From the NCBI RefSeq assembly GCF_003574465.1, contig NZ_QOWC01000062.1, positions 1 to 40,572 on the forward strand: a stretch of DNA of 40,572 nt. The letters run 5' to 3'. This stretch comes from Methylobacterium crusticola (GTDB lineage Bacteria; Pseudomonadota; Alphaproteobacteria; Rhizobiales; Beijerinckiaceae). Within the stretch, counting starts at the first letter, position 1, and every line of letters begins with the position of its first letter. The notes beneath the pieces were generated by a model, which was given only the letters and a program-made list of their open reading frames with translations, searched no databases and was not told where the DNA came from. This document shows positions 27,934 through 34,959 of the stretch, piece after piece. The position numbers were made by a program, and so were the translations under genes.

Positions 27934-28953
27934 TCACACCAGCTTGCCGGTGGTCTTCTCGAGGACGGCCCAGGCCTCCTCGCCGTAGCGCCCCTTCCAC
28001 TCGGTGTAGAACCCCGCCTTGCGCAGCTTGTCGCGGAACAGGGTCGGATCGGGCTGGTTCACGATCAGGCCCTTGGCGGAGAGGTCGGTCTGGAGGCTGG
28101 CGTTGAGCCGGGCGACGTCCTCCCGCTCCTTCAGCCCGGCGGCGTCGATGTGCCGGGCGACGACCGCCCGGACATCCTGCGGCAGCCGCTCCCAGGCGCG
28201 CCGGTTCGCGAGGAACCAGAACCCGTCCCACATGTGGTTGGTCAGGGAGCAGTACTTCTGCACCTCGTTCAGCTTCGCGGTGCTGATGATCGCCAGGGGG
28301 TTCTCCTGGCCGTCGACGATCTTCGTCTGCAACGAGGAGTAGACTTCGTTGAAGTTGATCGAGGTCGGCGCGGCCTCGAAGGCCTTGTACATCGAGGTCC
28401 AGAGCGGCGAGGGCGGCACCCGGATCTTGAAGCCGCGCAGGTCGTCGGGCGTCGCGATCTGCCTCGACGACGAGGTCGTCTGGCGAAAGCCGTTGTCCCA
28501 AATCCTGTCCATGGCGACGAGGTTGGCCTTGGCGATCTGCTGGCGGACATGCGCCCCGAGGGCGCCGTCCATCGCCTTCCAGACCGCGTCGTAATCCGGA
28601 AACACGAAGCCCATGCCGCTGATCGAGGCGGCCGGCACCAGGGTCGACAGGATCAGGGGCGAGAGCGTGAAGAACTCGACGCCGCCGGCCCGCACCTGGC
28701 TCAGCGTGTCGGTGTCGGACCCGAGCTGGCTCGTCGGGAAGATCTGGAGCTCGAACCTGCCGTTGGTCTCCGCCTTGATGGCGGCCGCCATCTCGCGCGC
28801 CCGCAGGTTCATCGGATGCGTGTCGGGCAGGTTGTTGGCGTACTTGTAGCTGAACTCGGCAGCCTGGGCGCGGGCGACCCGCGGCGCGCCGATCAGCCCT
28901 CCGGCGAGGGCCGACGAACCGGCGGCGAGCAGATTGCGGCGAGACAACATCAT
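27934..28953 (-). CDS. TRAP transporter solute-binding protein, DctP family
   Basis: A 339-residue exported binding protein. The N-terminus LSRRNLLAAGSSALAGGLIG is a twin-arginine signal, with cleavage near RAQA. The mature protein has family features: NLPDTHPMNLRAREMA, FPTSQLGSDTDTLSQVRAG, the DLRGFKIRVPPSPLW arginine motif that binds a carboxylate, and VYSSLQTKIVDGQENPL. Start ATG 28953 (a second ATG follows at once) with GGGAGGG upstream. The membrane subunits dctQ/dctM are not adjacent, which is unusual. It opens the thiolase operon and is divergent from the IclR gene, with a palindromic operator in its leader. The ligand is probably a carboxylic acid. Confidence 0.92.
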   Translation of the reverse strand: MMLSRRNLLAAGSSALAGGLIGAPRVARAQAAEFSYKYANNLPDTHPMNLRAREMAAAIKAETNGRFELQIFPTSQLGSDTDTLSQVRAGGVEFFTLSPLILSTLVPAASISGMGFVFPDYDAVWKAMDGALGAHVRQQIAKANLVAMDRIWDNGFRQTTSSSRQIATPDDLRGFKIRVPPSPLWTSMYKAFEAAPTSINFNEVYSSLQTKIVDGQENPLAIISTAKLNEVQKYCSLTNHMWDGFWFLANRRAWERLPQDVRAVVARHIDAAGLKEREDVARLNASLQTDLSAKGLIVNQPDPTLFRDKLRKAGFYTEWKGRYGEEAWAVLEKTTGKLV

Positions 28954-29006
28954 GGGCAGCCCTCCCGGCACGAGCCCCGCGGGACCCTTGCGTTCCCGAT
29001 CCGGTT

Positions 29007-29023
29007 GGTCCATTATATGGACC
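29007..29023. promoter_or_regulatory. IclR-type operator 1 (17-nt palindrome)
   Basis: GGTCCAT-TAT-ATGGACC has perfect 7-bp arms. It is in the leader of the TRAP/thiolase operon, 53 nt upstream of the start codon and downstream of the predicted promoter, so a bound repressor would block elongation. On the minus strand the site also contains TATAAT. A near-identical copy overlaps the iclR start. Binding by the adjacent IclR protein is inferred. Confidence 0.65.
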
Positions 29024-29033
29024 TCACTGGTTC

Positions 29034-29058
29034 GACGATCGATTGATACGCGATCGTC
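29034..29058. promoter_or_regulatory. Second dyad, GACGATCG-N9-CGATCGTC
   Basis: Perfect 8-bp arms (29034-29041 and 29051-29058) overlap the predicted -10 and spacer of the TRAP-operon promoter. The sequence is unrelated to the two 17-nt operators, so it may bind a different protein or the same regulator in another mode. Confidence 0.45.
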
Positions 29059-29070
29059 CCGGACTGTCAA
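29043..29070 (-). promoter_or_regulatory. Sigma-70-like promoter of the TRAP/thiolase operon
   Basis: On the minus strand a perfect -35 TTGACA (29070-29065) is followed after 16 nt by TATCAA (29048-29043), which matches four of six -10 positions. Transcription would start near 29036, giving a leader of about 80 nt that includes operator 1. This is one of the best consensus promoters visible in the window. Confidence 0.55.
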
Positions 29071-29144
29071 CAGCCGTTTGCGGCCGAGCTTTGAGCCGGA
29101 TCGGCGGGTGCAAGGCGCCGGCTCGATCCGGCGCGCACAAACCT

Positions 29145-29161
29145 GGTCCATGATATGGAAC
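29145..29161. promoter_or_regulatory. IclR-type operator 2, overlapping the iclR start codon
   Basis: GGTCCAT-GAT-ATGGAAC repeats operator 1 with one arm mismatch and a different central base. The ATG of the iclR gene (29155-29157) lies inside it. The paired sites, about 138 nt apart centre to centre, suggest autoregulation plus control of the divergent operon, perhaps with DNA looping. Confidence 0.62.
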
Positions 29162-30012
29162 ATTCTCGCTCCGCCTCGGCCCGGAAGGCCGTCCAGGCGA
29201 CTGCCGACGTCAGTGCCGGTGGGGCGCAGAGCCTCGACCGGGCGGCGACGCTCCTGATCCTCGTCGGGCGCGCCGGCCCCTCGGGGGCGCGCCTGGCGGA
29301 CCTCGTGGCCGAGACCGACCTGACGAAGCCGACCGTGCACCGGATGCTCAACGCCCTCGTCCGCGCGGGTCTCCTCGACCAGGATGCCGAGACGCGGCGC
29401 TACCACCTCGGCCCCGAGATCTACGTGCTGGGCACGCTCGCGAGCGTGCGCTTCGGGCTCCACCCGGTGTCGCTGCGCGCCCTCGTGCGCCTGAGCGAGG
29501 CGACCGGCGACACGGCCTTCCTGTCGGTGGCGCGCGACGTCTACGCGATCTGCCTGCATCGCGAGGAGGGCGCCTACCCGATCCGGGTCCACGCCCTGCA
29601 GGCCGGCGACCGCCACCCCCTGGGCGTCGGCGCCGGCAGCCTGGCGCTCCTCGCGGCCCTCCCGGACGCCGAGGTCGAGGAGGTCCTCACCGCCAATGCC
29701 GACATCCTCGACGAGCGCTACCCGAGCTACGCCGGCGCGGTCCTGGGCGCCCTCGTGCGCGAGACGCGCGCGCAGGGCTACGCCCTGAACCCCGGGATGC
29801 TGCTCCCGGGCTCGTGGGGCATCGGCGTCGCCATCCGCGGCCAGGACGGGCGGCCGATCGGCGCGCTCTCCATCGCGGCGATCGACAGCCGGATGGGCGA
29901 GGAGCGTCAGCGGGAACTGATGCACCTGCTGCGGCGCGAGGCCGCCTGGATCGAGGCGCGCATGCTGCAACGCGATCACGGCCCTGCCCGGGCGAACGGC
30001 AAGCGGACCTGA
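29155..30012 (+). CDS. IclR-family transcriptional regulator
   Basis: A 285-residue regulator. The winged HTH (about 25-85: SLDRAATLLILVGRAG, then DLTKPTVHRMLNALVRAGLL) is followed by an IclR effector domain (about 100-270: GDTAFLSVARDVYAICLHR, PLGVGAGSLALLAALPD, GIGVAIRGQDGRPIGALS). ATG at 29155 is the first in-frame start; no Shine-Dalgarno precedes it, and it lies inside operator 2, so the message may be leaderless or tightly self-controlled. It is divergent from the TRAP/thiolase operon, which it most likely regulates in response to the imported acid or its CoA ester. Confidence 0.9.
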   Translation: MEHSRSASARKAVQATADVSAGGAQSLDRAATLLILVGRAGPSGARLADLVAETDLTKPTVHRMLNALVRAGLLDQDAETRRYHLGPEIYVLGTLASVRFGLHPVSLRALVRLSEATGDTAFLSVARDVYAICLHREEGAYPIRVHALQAGDRHPLGVGAGSLALLAALPDAEVEEVLTANADILDERYPSYAGAVLGALVRETRAQGYALNPGMLLPGSWGIGVAIRGQDGRPIGALSIAAIDSRMGEERQRELMHLLRREAAWIEARMLQRDHGPARANGKRT

Positions 30013-30264
30013 GGCGCGCACCACCGGACTCCTTCGGGAGACGCCGTCCGGCGCACGATCGTTCCGGACCGTTCGAGAGGTTCCCCGGGCGGCTCGGGTC
30101 ATGCAACCGATCGAGGACCTGTGCGCCTCCCGGTGCGCGCCGAGGCCCGGGGCCGGTCGTGCCGCCCGCGTGCGGCAGGCCTCGGCGTGGGTCGCCGCGA
30201 GCGATCGCCCTCGATCGCCGGGAGCGCCTCGACGGAAAAGCCCCGCCCGGACCCGCCGGCGGGC

Positions 30265-30555
30265 CTAATCGTCGTCGATGTCGGCGGGCGATCCCGGCGC
30301 CATGGGGCCGCTGTCCTCGATGTCGTCGTCGAAGATGCCCGGGGGCCCGTCGAAGCCCACGACCCCGTCCGGGTTGTCGGGGCTGACGTTCGGGTCGACG
30401 GGCGGCGGCCGGTCGCGCCCGAGCCTGCGCTCGAGGCGGCGCTCGCGCTGGAGGTCGCGCTGGATCGGCACCTCGTTCGATCCCTGGGCATAGGCGTCGG
30501 CGGCGAAGGCGGCTCCGACCGTTCCCAGCAGGGCCGCCGCGATCATGGCTCTCAT
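30265..30555 (-). CDS. Small exported acidic protein (96 aa)
   Basis: A 96-residue protein with a signal peptide (about 1-23, GTVGAAFAADAYA). The mature part begins with a short Arg-rich stretch (RDLQRERRLERRLGRD), then a Pro/Asp-rich segment ending in IFDDDIEDSG and ADIDDD. The switch from strongly basic to strongly acidic suggests ion or metal binding or an unstructured periplasmic protein. ATG at 30555 with GGAGAC upstream. Stands alone, downstream of and converging with iclR. Family not recognised. Confidence 0.65.
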   Translation of the reverse strand: MRAMIAAALLGTVGAAFAADAYAQGSNEVPIQRDLQRERRLERRLGRDRPPPVDPNVSPDNPDGVVGFDGPPGIFDDDIEDSGPMAPGSPADIDDD

Positions 30556-30688
30556 GGGGTGTCTCCGCGCGAGGCTCGGCCTCGCCTGCCACCCGTCAGC
30601 TAGAGCAGGCGCCGACGGAATCGAGTTGTTAGCCCTTCCGGCCGGCGCGCGGCCCCTCCTGCCCGGCGGGATGCACCGGCCGCGCGCC

Positions 30689-30844
30689 TCACCGGCTCGC
30701 CGCCGGCGCGTCCCGGCGGATCGGCCGGCCCCGTCTCTGGATGCGGGGAGCCGGGGTCTGGCCGGCCACGGGCCGATAGCCGTGGAAGAGCGGCAATGCA
30801 CCCGCCATCAACAGCAACGCCGTCACGAGCAGCAACATCTCCAT
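30689..30844 (-). CDS. Tiny membrane protein (51 aa)
   Basis: A 51-residue ORF from ATG 30844 with a good GGGAGG seven bases upstream. The sequence opens MEMLLLVTALLLMAGALPLF, one clear hydrophobic helix, followed by a cytoplasmic-type tail rich in Arg (RIQRRGRPIRRDAP). Start signal, helix and positive-inside tail make a real small membrane protein likely. No partner gene is obvious. Family not recognised. Confidence 0.55.
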   Translation of the reverse strand: MEMLLLVTALLLMAGALPLFHGYRPVAGQTPAPRIQRRGRPIRRDAPAASR

Positions 30845-31032
30845 CGCATCCTCCCTGTTCGATCACAGTCCTTCGCGGATCTGACGGCGACGAGAGGGTG
30901 GACGGGCCGAAGTCGCAAGCGAGGCAGCGACACGTCCTGGTCGCGAGGCTGCTTTTACGCCAGCCGTGTTGCAACGCGGACACGGTTGGGTGGCGGAGTC
31001 CCGGGCGCCCGGAGCCGCCGCGCCCGCACCGC

Positions 31033-31551
31033 TCAGCCGTCGCGGCGCGCCTGGGCGTCCTTGACGGATTGCGAGACGCGGCCGACCTGGCCCGGCTCGA
31101 TCCCGGCGACGCGCCTGGCGCTGTCGGCGGGGTGCATGCCGTGCCGCGGGGTGCGCCCCGGCGCGGGATGGTGCCGGCGGCCCGCGCCCTTGCGCCTGAG
31201 GGCGTCGCCGAGATTCGCGCGCGCCGCCTCGCGCCGCTTCGCCGCGCGGGCGCGGTCGAGCCGCGCGTTCACGCGCCTGAGGGCGCGGGCGAAGACCTGC
31301 TTCTTGGCCGCCAGGCCCCGTTCGCTGGACCCGGGCGCCTCGATCCCGCCGGTCGCGGCCTTGCCGCGGCGCGCCCGCCTGCGGGCCGCGACGATGTCGC
31401 GGATGCGGTCGCGCTGCTCGCGCAGCCACCGCGCCAGGGACAGCGTCGCCTCGCCGTCGAGGCCGCCGAGATCCGGGTAGTGGCTGAGCCTGACCTGCTG
31501 CAACTCGTCCTCCGAGAGCAGCCGACGCTCCGACGCGATCCCGACACCCAT
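31033..31551 (-). CDS. Basic protein of unknown function (172 aa)
   Basis: A 172-residue, very Arg/Lys-rich protein starting at ATG 31551 with AGGAGG upstream. A conserved-looking N-terminal block (SERRLLSEDELQQVRLSHYP) is followed by a helical stretch LARWLREQRDRIRDIVAARR, then GLAAKKQVFARALRRVNARL and a disordered basic region. It ends in a separate helical motif, VGRVSQSVKDAQARRDG. The composition suggests nucleic-acid binding. The longer frame upstream has no coding character. I do not recognise a named family. Confidence 0.7.
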   Translation of the reverse strand: MGVGIASERRLLSEDELQQVRLSHYPDLGGLDGEATLSLARWLREQRDRIRDIVAARRRARRGKAATGGIEAPGSSERGLAAKKQVFARALRRVNARLDRARAAKRREAARANLGDALRRKGAGRRHHPAPGRTPRHGMHPADSARRVAGIEPGQVGRVSQSVKDAQARRDG

Positions 31552-31905
31552 GGTCCGCCTCCTCCCCGGTCGCCGATCCGGCCCCGCGGCGGCGGGGGCC
31601 ACCGGCCCTCGCGACGAAAACGGGGTCCTCTGCGTCGCGGCGCGCCCGGCCTCGCGCCGTCCCGGCGCAGCGCTTCGAGCCGGCCAGGAATAGTCCTCGC
31701 AGCGGCCTCCAGCAAGCGCCGAGCCCACGCGCGAGGGCCGCCGGCACCCGGGGGGCGAAGGCCGAGCCGGCGCGCGAGGCAGCGCCTCGGCACCCCGCTT
31801 GACCGCTCCGCCTGCAAGACACGGCCCGGACACAATGCTCCAAGACCAACTCCATCAATTTCTTAGCATTTCGGCGAGCGTTCGACCCGCATCATGCCTC
31901 CTATA
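31552..31905. other. Gene-free stretch upstream of the RiPP promoter
   Basis: No supported gene. 31560-31830 is GC-rich with only chance open frames. From about 31830 the DNA becomes AT-richer, leading into the promoter of the precursor gene. It presumably carries regulatory DNA for the RiPP operon, but I found no strong dyad in it. Confidence 0.4.
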
Positions 31906-31933
31906 TTGACGCTGTTTCGGAGACCGTTATGCT
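31906..31933 (+). promoter_or_regulatory. Sigma-70-like promoter of the RiPP operon
   Basis: TTGACG (31906-31911, five of six consensus bases), a 16-nt spacer and TATGCT (31928-31933, four of six), in a locally AT-rich patch of an otherwise GC-rich window. The predicted start near 31940 gives a leader of about 70 nt before the precursor GTG. Confidence 0.5.
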
Positions 31934-31939
31934 ACAACC

Positions 31940-31959
31940 CCCGGCGTGACTGCGCCGGG
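31940..31959 (+). promoter_or_regulatory. Leader hairpin / operator CCCGGCG-N6-CGCCGGG
   Basis: Perfect 7-bp arms around TGACTG lie right at the predicted transcription start of the RiPP operon. As DNA it could be an operator; as RNA it would be a stable stem at the very 5' end, possibly protecting the precursor mRNA. Confidence 0.45.
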
Positions 31960-32009
31960 TTGGAACGCGTAGGACTGATCGGACCCAGGCTCCACCAGCG
32001 GAGGGAACC

Positions 32010-32390
32010 GTGTCGCGCAATTCGAAGGGTAAGCGTCCGAGCGACGTGGTGCCGGCAGCGGGCATCGTCGGCTTGACATTGTCGATGGCCGGCGGTGCGT
32101 CCGCCGCCGTCGGGACGCCTGCGACGGATGCCGCAGCGCAAGCGCAAGACAACCCGCCCCGGCCCGAGATCGCGCTCGGGCTCCACGAGGAGGAAGTCAG
32201 CGACGTCAGCCTCGCGACGTTCTTCGTCTTCGACAAGGAAGCGACCGACACGCTGCAGGGCAACGTGCAGCCCGCCTACTACGTCTGGAGAGGCTGCCGG
32301 GGATGCCGCGGCTGCCGGGGATGTCGCGGCTGCCGGGGTTGCCGCTGCGGCGGGTGCGGGTGCGGCGGCTGCGGCGGCTGCCGTTGCTAG
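32010..32390 (+). CDS. TOMM-type RiPP precursor peptide with Arg-Gly-Cys repeat core
   Basis: A 126-residue precursor from GTG 32010, with GGAGGG at 32000-32005. Residues 1-32 look like a Sec signal: basic KGKR, hydrophobic AGIVGLTLSMAGGA, and a possible ASA cleavage site. Residues 40-92 are a leader with an acidic/hydrophobic block EEEVSDVSLATFFVFDKE (60-77), a likely binding site for the modification enzyme. After W93 the last 33 residues are only Arg, Gly and Cys: six RGC triplets, then RC, GGC, GC, GGC, GGC and RC (12 Cys, 13 Gly, 8 Arg). With a YcaO and a SagB-type gene downstream, the cysteines are expected to become thiazolines/thiazoles. Mature structure, cleavage site and activity are unknown. 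Confidence 0.85.
   Translation: MSRNSKGKRPSDVVPAAGIVGLTLSMAGGASAAVGTPATDAAAQAQDNPPRPEIALGLHEEEVSDVSLATFFVFDKEATDTLQGNVQPAYYVWRGCRGCRGCRGCRGCRGCRCGGCGCGGCGGCRC
32298..32333 (+). repeat. 18-bp tandem repeat inside the RiPP core
   Basis: Two 18-bp units (32298-32315 and 32316-32333), CGGGGATGCCGCGGCTGC with a single C/T change, each encode RGCRGC with the same alternating codon choice. A third, decayed copy follows (CGGGGTTGCCGCTGC). The core has therefore grown by duplication of a two-triplet unit. Confidence 0.7.
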
Positions 32391-32407
32391 AGCGTCGCCC
32401 GGTTCCG

Positions 32408-32425
32408 CGGGATCGGCCGATCCCG
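32408..32425 (+). promoter_or_regulatory. Perfect 18-nt palindrome after the precursor gene
   Basis: CGGGATCGGCCGATCCCG begins 18 nt after the precursor stop and can form a 7-bp stem with a GGCC loop, with further pairing possible between GGTTCC and GGACC on its flanks. It stands in the 285-nt gap (32391-32675) before the cyclodehydratase gene, which otherwise holds no supported gene. In RiPP operons such a stem typically attenuates transcription or protects the 3' end, so that precursor exceeds enzyme. There is no U-tract. Confidence 0.55.
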
Positions 32426-32675
32426 TCGGACCGGCTCACCTCTGCACGCGTCCGCCGCGCGGCGCGCCCCGTCTCCGGATCCCCTCCGGTGCCGCGGGGC
32501 GCGGGGCCCGGCGCGGGCGGCGTCGCGACCGCCCCGTGAGGCGCCCCGTCGGGACCATCCGTCCGTCGCGCGGTCCGAGGCCGGCGCGCCTGCGCGCGCC
32601 GTCCCTCCCGGTGCGGGACGGCGCGGCACGCGAACCCACCGGAATGTCCGCGATGGCACGGCGGGCGATCTCGGG

Positions 32676-34946
32676 ATGACGGCCGATCGGGGCGGCGCTG
32701 CGGTTCGGCGTGACGGTCGCGAGATCCCGTCCTTCGCACCGAACTTCTCCGTCTACGTGCTGCCGCCGAACGTCGTCTGCCTCTACTCGGACCATCGCAA
32801 GTTCTTCCTGGAAGGCGAGCTCTACGTCGCGCTCGCGCCGCTGCTCGCGGCCGGGCGGAGCTTCAAGGCGATCTTCGACGCGCTCGAGCCCGACTTCCCG
32901 GTCGCGGCCGTCACCGAGGCGCTCAGGCGCCTGGTCGAGCGCCGCTTCGTCCGGCTCGCCGGCGCGGCCGGCGTCCCCGCACGCGCGGATCCCGCGGCCG
33001 CCTACTGGGCGAGCCTCGGCCTGCCGCCGGGCGCCGCGGAGTGGAACCTCCGGAACTGCCGGGTGCGGATCCGCGCGCTCGACGTGGAGGGCGCCGACGA
33101 CCTCGCGGCGGCCCTGGGCGCCCTCGGCGTGCGCGTGGTCAGGCGCGCGGCCGACCTCACGCTCGTGCTGGTGAGCGACTACCTCGAGGCGCGGCTCGCG
33201 CAGGAGAACGGCCGGCACCTGGCCGCGGGCGCGCCGTGGCTGATCGTCCAGCCCTCCGGGATCGCGCCGCTCGTCGGTCCGGTCTTCACGCCCGGTCGGG
33301 GCGCGTGCTGGACCTGCCTTGCCGACCGCATGCGGTGGAACCGCGAGATCAAGGCGTTCCTGGAGCGCCGCCACGCCCGCCCCGTGGTGCTGTCGCCCCT
33401 GGCCCGTGGCACGCTCGGGCACGGCGCCGCGGCCTTCGCGGCCCTCGAGATCGCCAAGGCGATCGCCACCGAGTTCCGCACGGACCTGCGCGATCACATC
33501 GTCAGCCTCGACCTGACGGGGTCGACGATCGCGCGCCACTTCGTGGCGGCGCGGCCTCAATGTCCGGCCTGCGGCCGCCCGGAACGGCGGGACCCCCACC
33601 GCGCGCCGGTCCCGCTCGCGCTCAAGGCCGGCGGCACGCTCGTGCTGACGAGCGGCGGCTACCGCGCCCTCTCCCCCGGGGCCACCCTCGCGCGCTACCG
33701 CAAGCACGTGAGCCCGCTCACGGGCGTCGTCTCCCGCCTGGAGCCCATGGAAGCCGACCTGTCGCTGAACACGAGCTACGTCGCGCGCCACAACTTCTCG
33801 CCGCGTCCCGAGACCGTCCAGGCCCTCAAGGCCGGGCTCGGCGGCGACAGCTACGGCAAGGGAAGCACGTCCGAGCAGGCGCAGGCCAGCGCCCTCATGG
33901 AGGCGATCGAGCGCTATTCCGGGATCTTCCAGGGCGACGAGATCCGGGCGACCCGGCGCTTCGCCGACTTCGCGCCCGGCGAGGCGGTCGCCCCGAACGA
34001 CGTCATGCTGTTCAGCGAGGCGCAGTACCGCCAGGGCCCGGCGGGCCCTCACGACCACGGATCCGACGCCCCGGCCCCCTTCGACCCCTCTGCCGACATG
34101 GAATGGTCGCCGGTCTGGTCCCTGCGGGACGAGAGGTTCAAGTACCTGCCGACGAGCTTCCTGTACTATTTCTGCCGGGGCCAGGGCCACGAGCAGACGA
34201 GCGCGGACTCCAACGGCTGCGCGGCCGGCAACACGCTCGAGGAAGCCATCGTGCAGGGGTTCCTCGAACTCGTCGAGCGGGATGCCTACGCGATCTGGTG
34301 GTACAACCGGGTGCGGCGGCCGCCCCTCGACCTCGACGCCCTCGACGATTCCTACATCCGCGACCTGCGCGCCCAGCTCGCCGAGGCCGGGCGCCGGCTG
34401 TGGGTGCTCGACGTCACCACCGACCTCGGCATCCCGACCTTCGTGGCGATCTCGCAGTGGACGGAGAACGGGGAGGAGTACGTCGAGTTCGGCTCGGGCG
34501 CCCATTTCGACACGCGGATCGCCGCCCTGCGCGCCATCACCGAGCTCAACCAGTTCTTCTCGATCGGGCTCATGGCGCGCCGCAACGGCGTCGATCCGGG
34601 CCACGACGGCGCGGCGGGCTGGCGCCTCGCGAGCAACCCCTACTTCGTGCCCGAGGGCGCGCCGCGGCTCACGGCGGATTTCCGCCCGGGCTTCGCGCGC
34701 CTCGACCGCCGCGACCAGGTCCGCGCCTGCGTGGACCTGACGGCGCGCCTCGGCCTCGACTTCCTCGTCCTCGACCAGACCCGGCCGGACATCGACGTGC
34801 CGGTGGTCAAGGTGATCGTCCCCGGGATGCGGCACTTCTACCGGCGCTTCGGCCCCGGCCGGCTCTACGACGTCCCGCTGGCGCTCGGCTGGCTCGACCG
34901 GCCGGTGCCCGAGGCCGACCTCAACCCGCTGTTCCCCCCGACCTGA
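32676..34946 (+). CDS. TOMM cyclodehydratase, leader-binding domain fused to YcaO
   Basis: A 756-residue fusion. Residues 20-95 resemble a winged-helix RiPP recognition element (YVLPPNVVCLYSDHRKFFLE). An E1/ocin-ThiF-like partner domain follows, with two zinc-binding pairs, C211-W-T-C214 and C296-P-A-C299. From about 330 the YcaO ATP-binding domain has YGKGSTSEQAQASALMEAIE (393-412), SADSNGCAAGNTLEEAI and QGFLELVERDAYAIWWYNR. The C-terminus LNPLFPPT is proline-rich, as in azoline-forming YcaO enzymes. The enzyme phosphorylates the amide backbone and cyclises Cys to thiazoline. ATG at 32676 has only a weak ribosome-binding site, consistent with lower expression than the precursor. The SagB-type gene begins 13 nt downstream. 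Confidence 0.9.
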   Translation: MTADRGGAAVRRDGREIPSFAPNFSVYVLPPNVVCLYSDHRKFFLEGELYVALAPLLAAGRSFKAIFDALEPDFPVAAVTEALRRLVERRFVRLAGAAGVPARADPAAAYWASLGLPPGAAEWNLRNCRVRIRALDVEGADDLAAALGALGVRVVRRAADLTLVLVSDYLEARLAQENGRHLAAGAPWLIVQPSGIAPLVGPVFTPGRGACWTCLADRMRWNREIKAFLERRHARPVVLSPLARGTLGHGAAAFAALEIAKAIATEFRTDLRDHIVSLDLTGSTIARHFVAARPQCPACGRPERRDPHRAPVPLALKAGGTLVLTSGGYRALSPGATLARYRKHVSPLTGVVSRLEPMEADLSLNTSYVARHNFSPRPETVQALKAGLGGDSYGKGSTSEQAQASALMEAIERYSGIFQGDEIRATRRFADFAPGEAVAPNDVMLFSEAQYRQGPAGPHDHGSDAPAPFDPSADMEWSPVWSLRDERFKYLPTSFLYYFCRGQGHEQTSADSNGCAAGNTLEEAIVQGFLELVERDAYAIWWYNRVRRPPLDLDALDDSYIRDLRAQLAEAGRRLWVLDVTTDLGIPTFVAISQWTENGEEYVEFGSGAHFDTRIAALRAITELNQFFSIGLMARRNGVDPGHDGAAGWRLASNPYFVPEGAPRLTADFRPGFARLDRRDQVRACVDLTARLGLDFLVLDQTRPDIDVPVVKVIVPGMRHFYRRFGPGRLYDVPLALGWLDRPVPEADLNPLFPPT

Positions 34947-34959
34947 GAGGGAAGCCGGC

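Noticed and set aside
30600..30983. 127-codon minus-strand frame overlapping the tiny membrane gene
   Set aside because: It lacks a ribosome-binding site and any hydrophobic or conserved pattern; the overlapping 51-residue frame has both start signal and membrane helix.
32289..32387. Repeats in the RiPP core as a CRISPR or metallothionein-like protein
   Set aside because: There are no spacers and the repeat is in frame. A metallothionein-like metal binder is conceivable from Cys content, but YcaO and SagB-type genes directly downstream favour azole modification.
32391..32675. A second precursor peptide in the gap before the YcaO gene
   Set aside because: Open frames there are Arg/Pro-rich, lack a ribosome-binding site and leader motif, and run into other frames.
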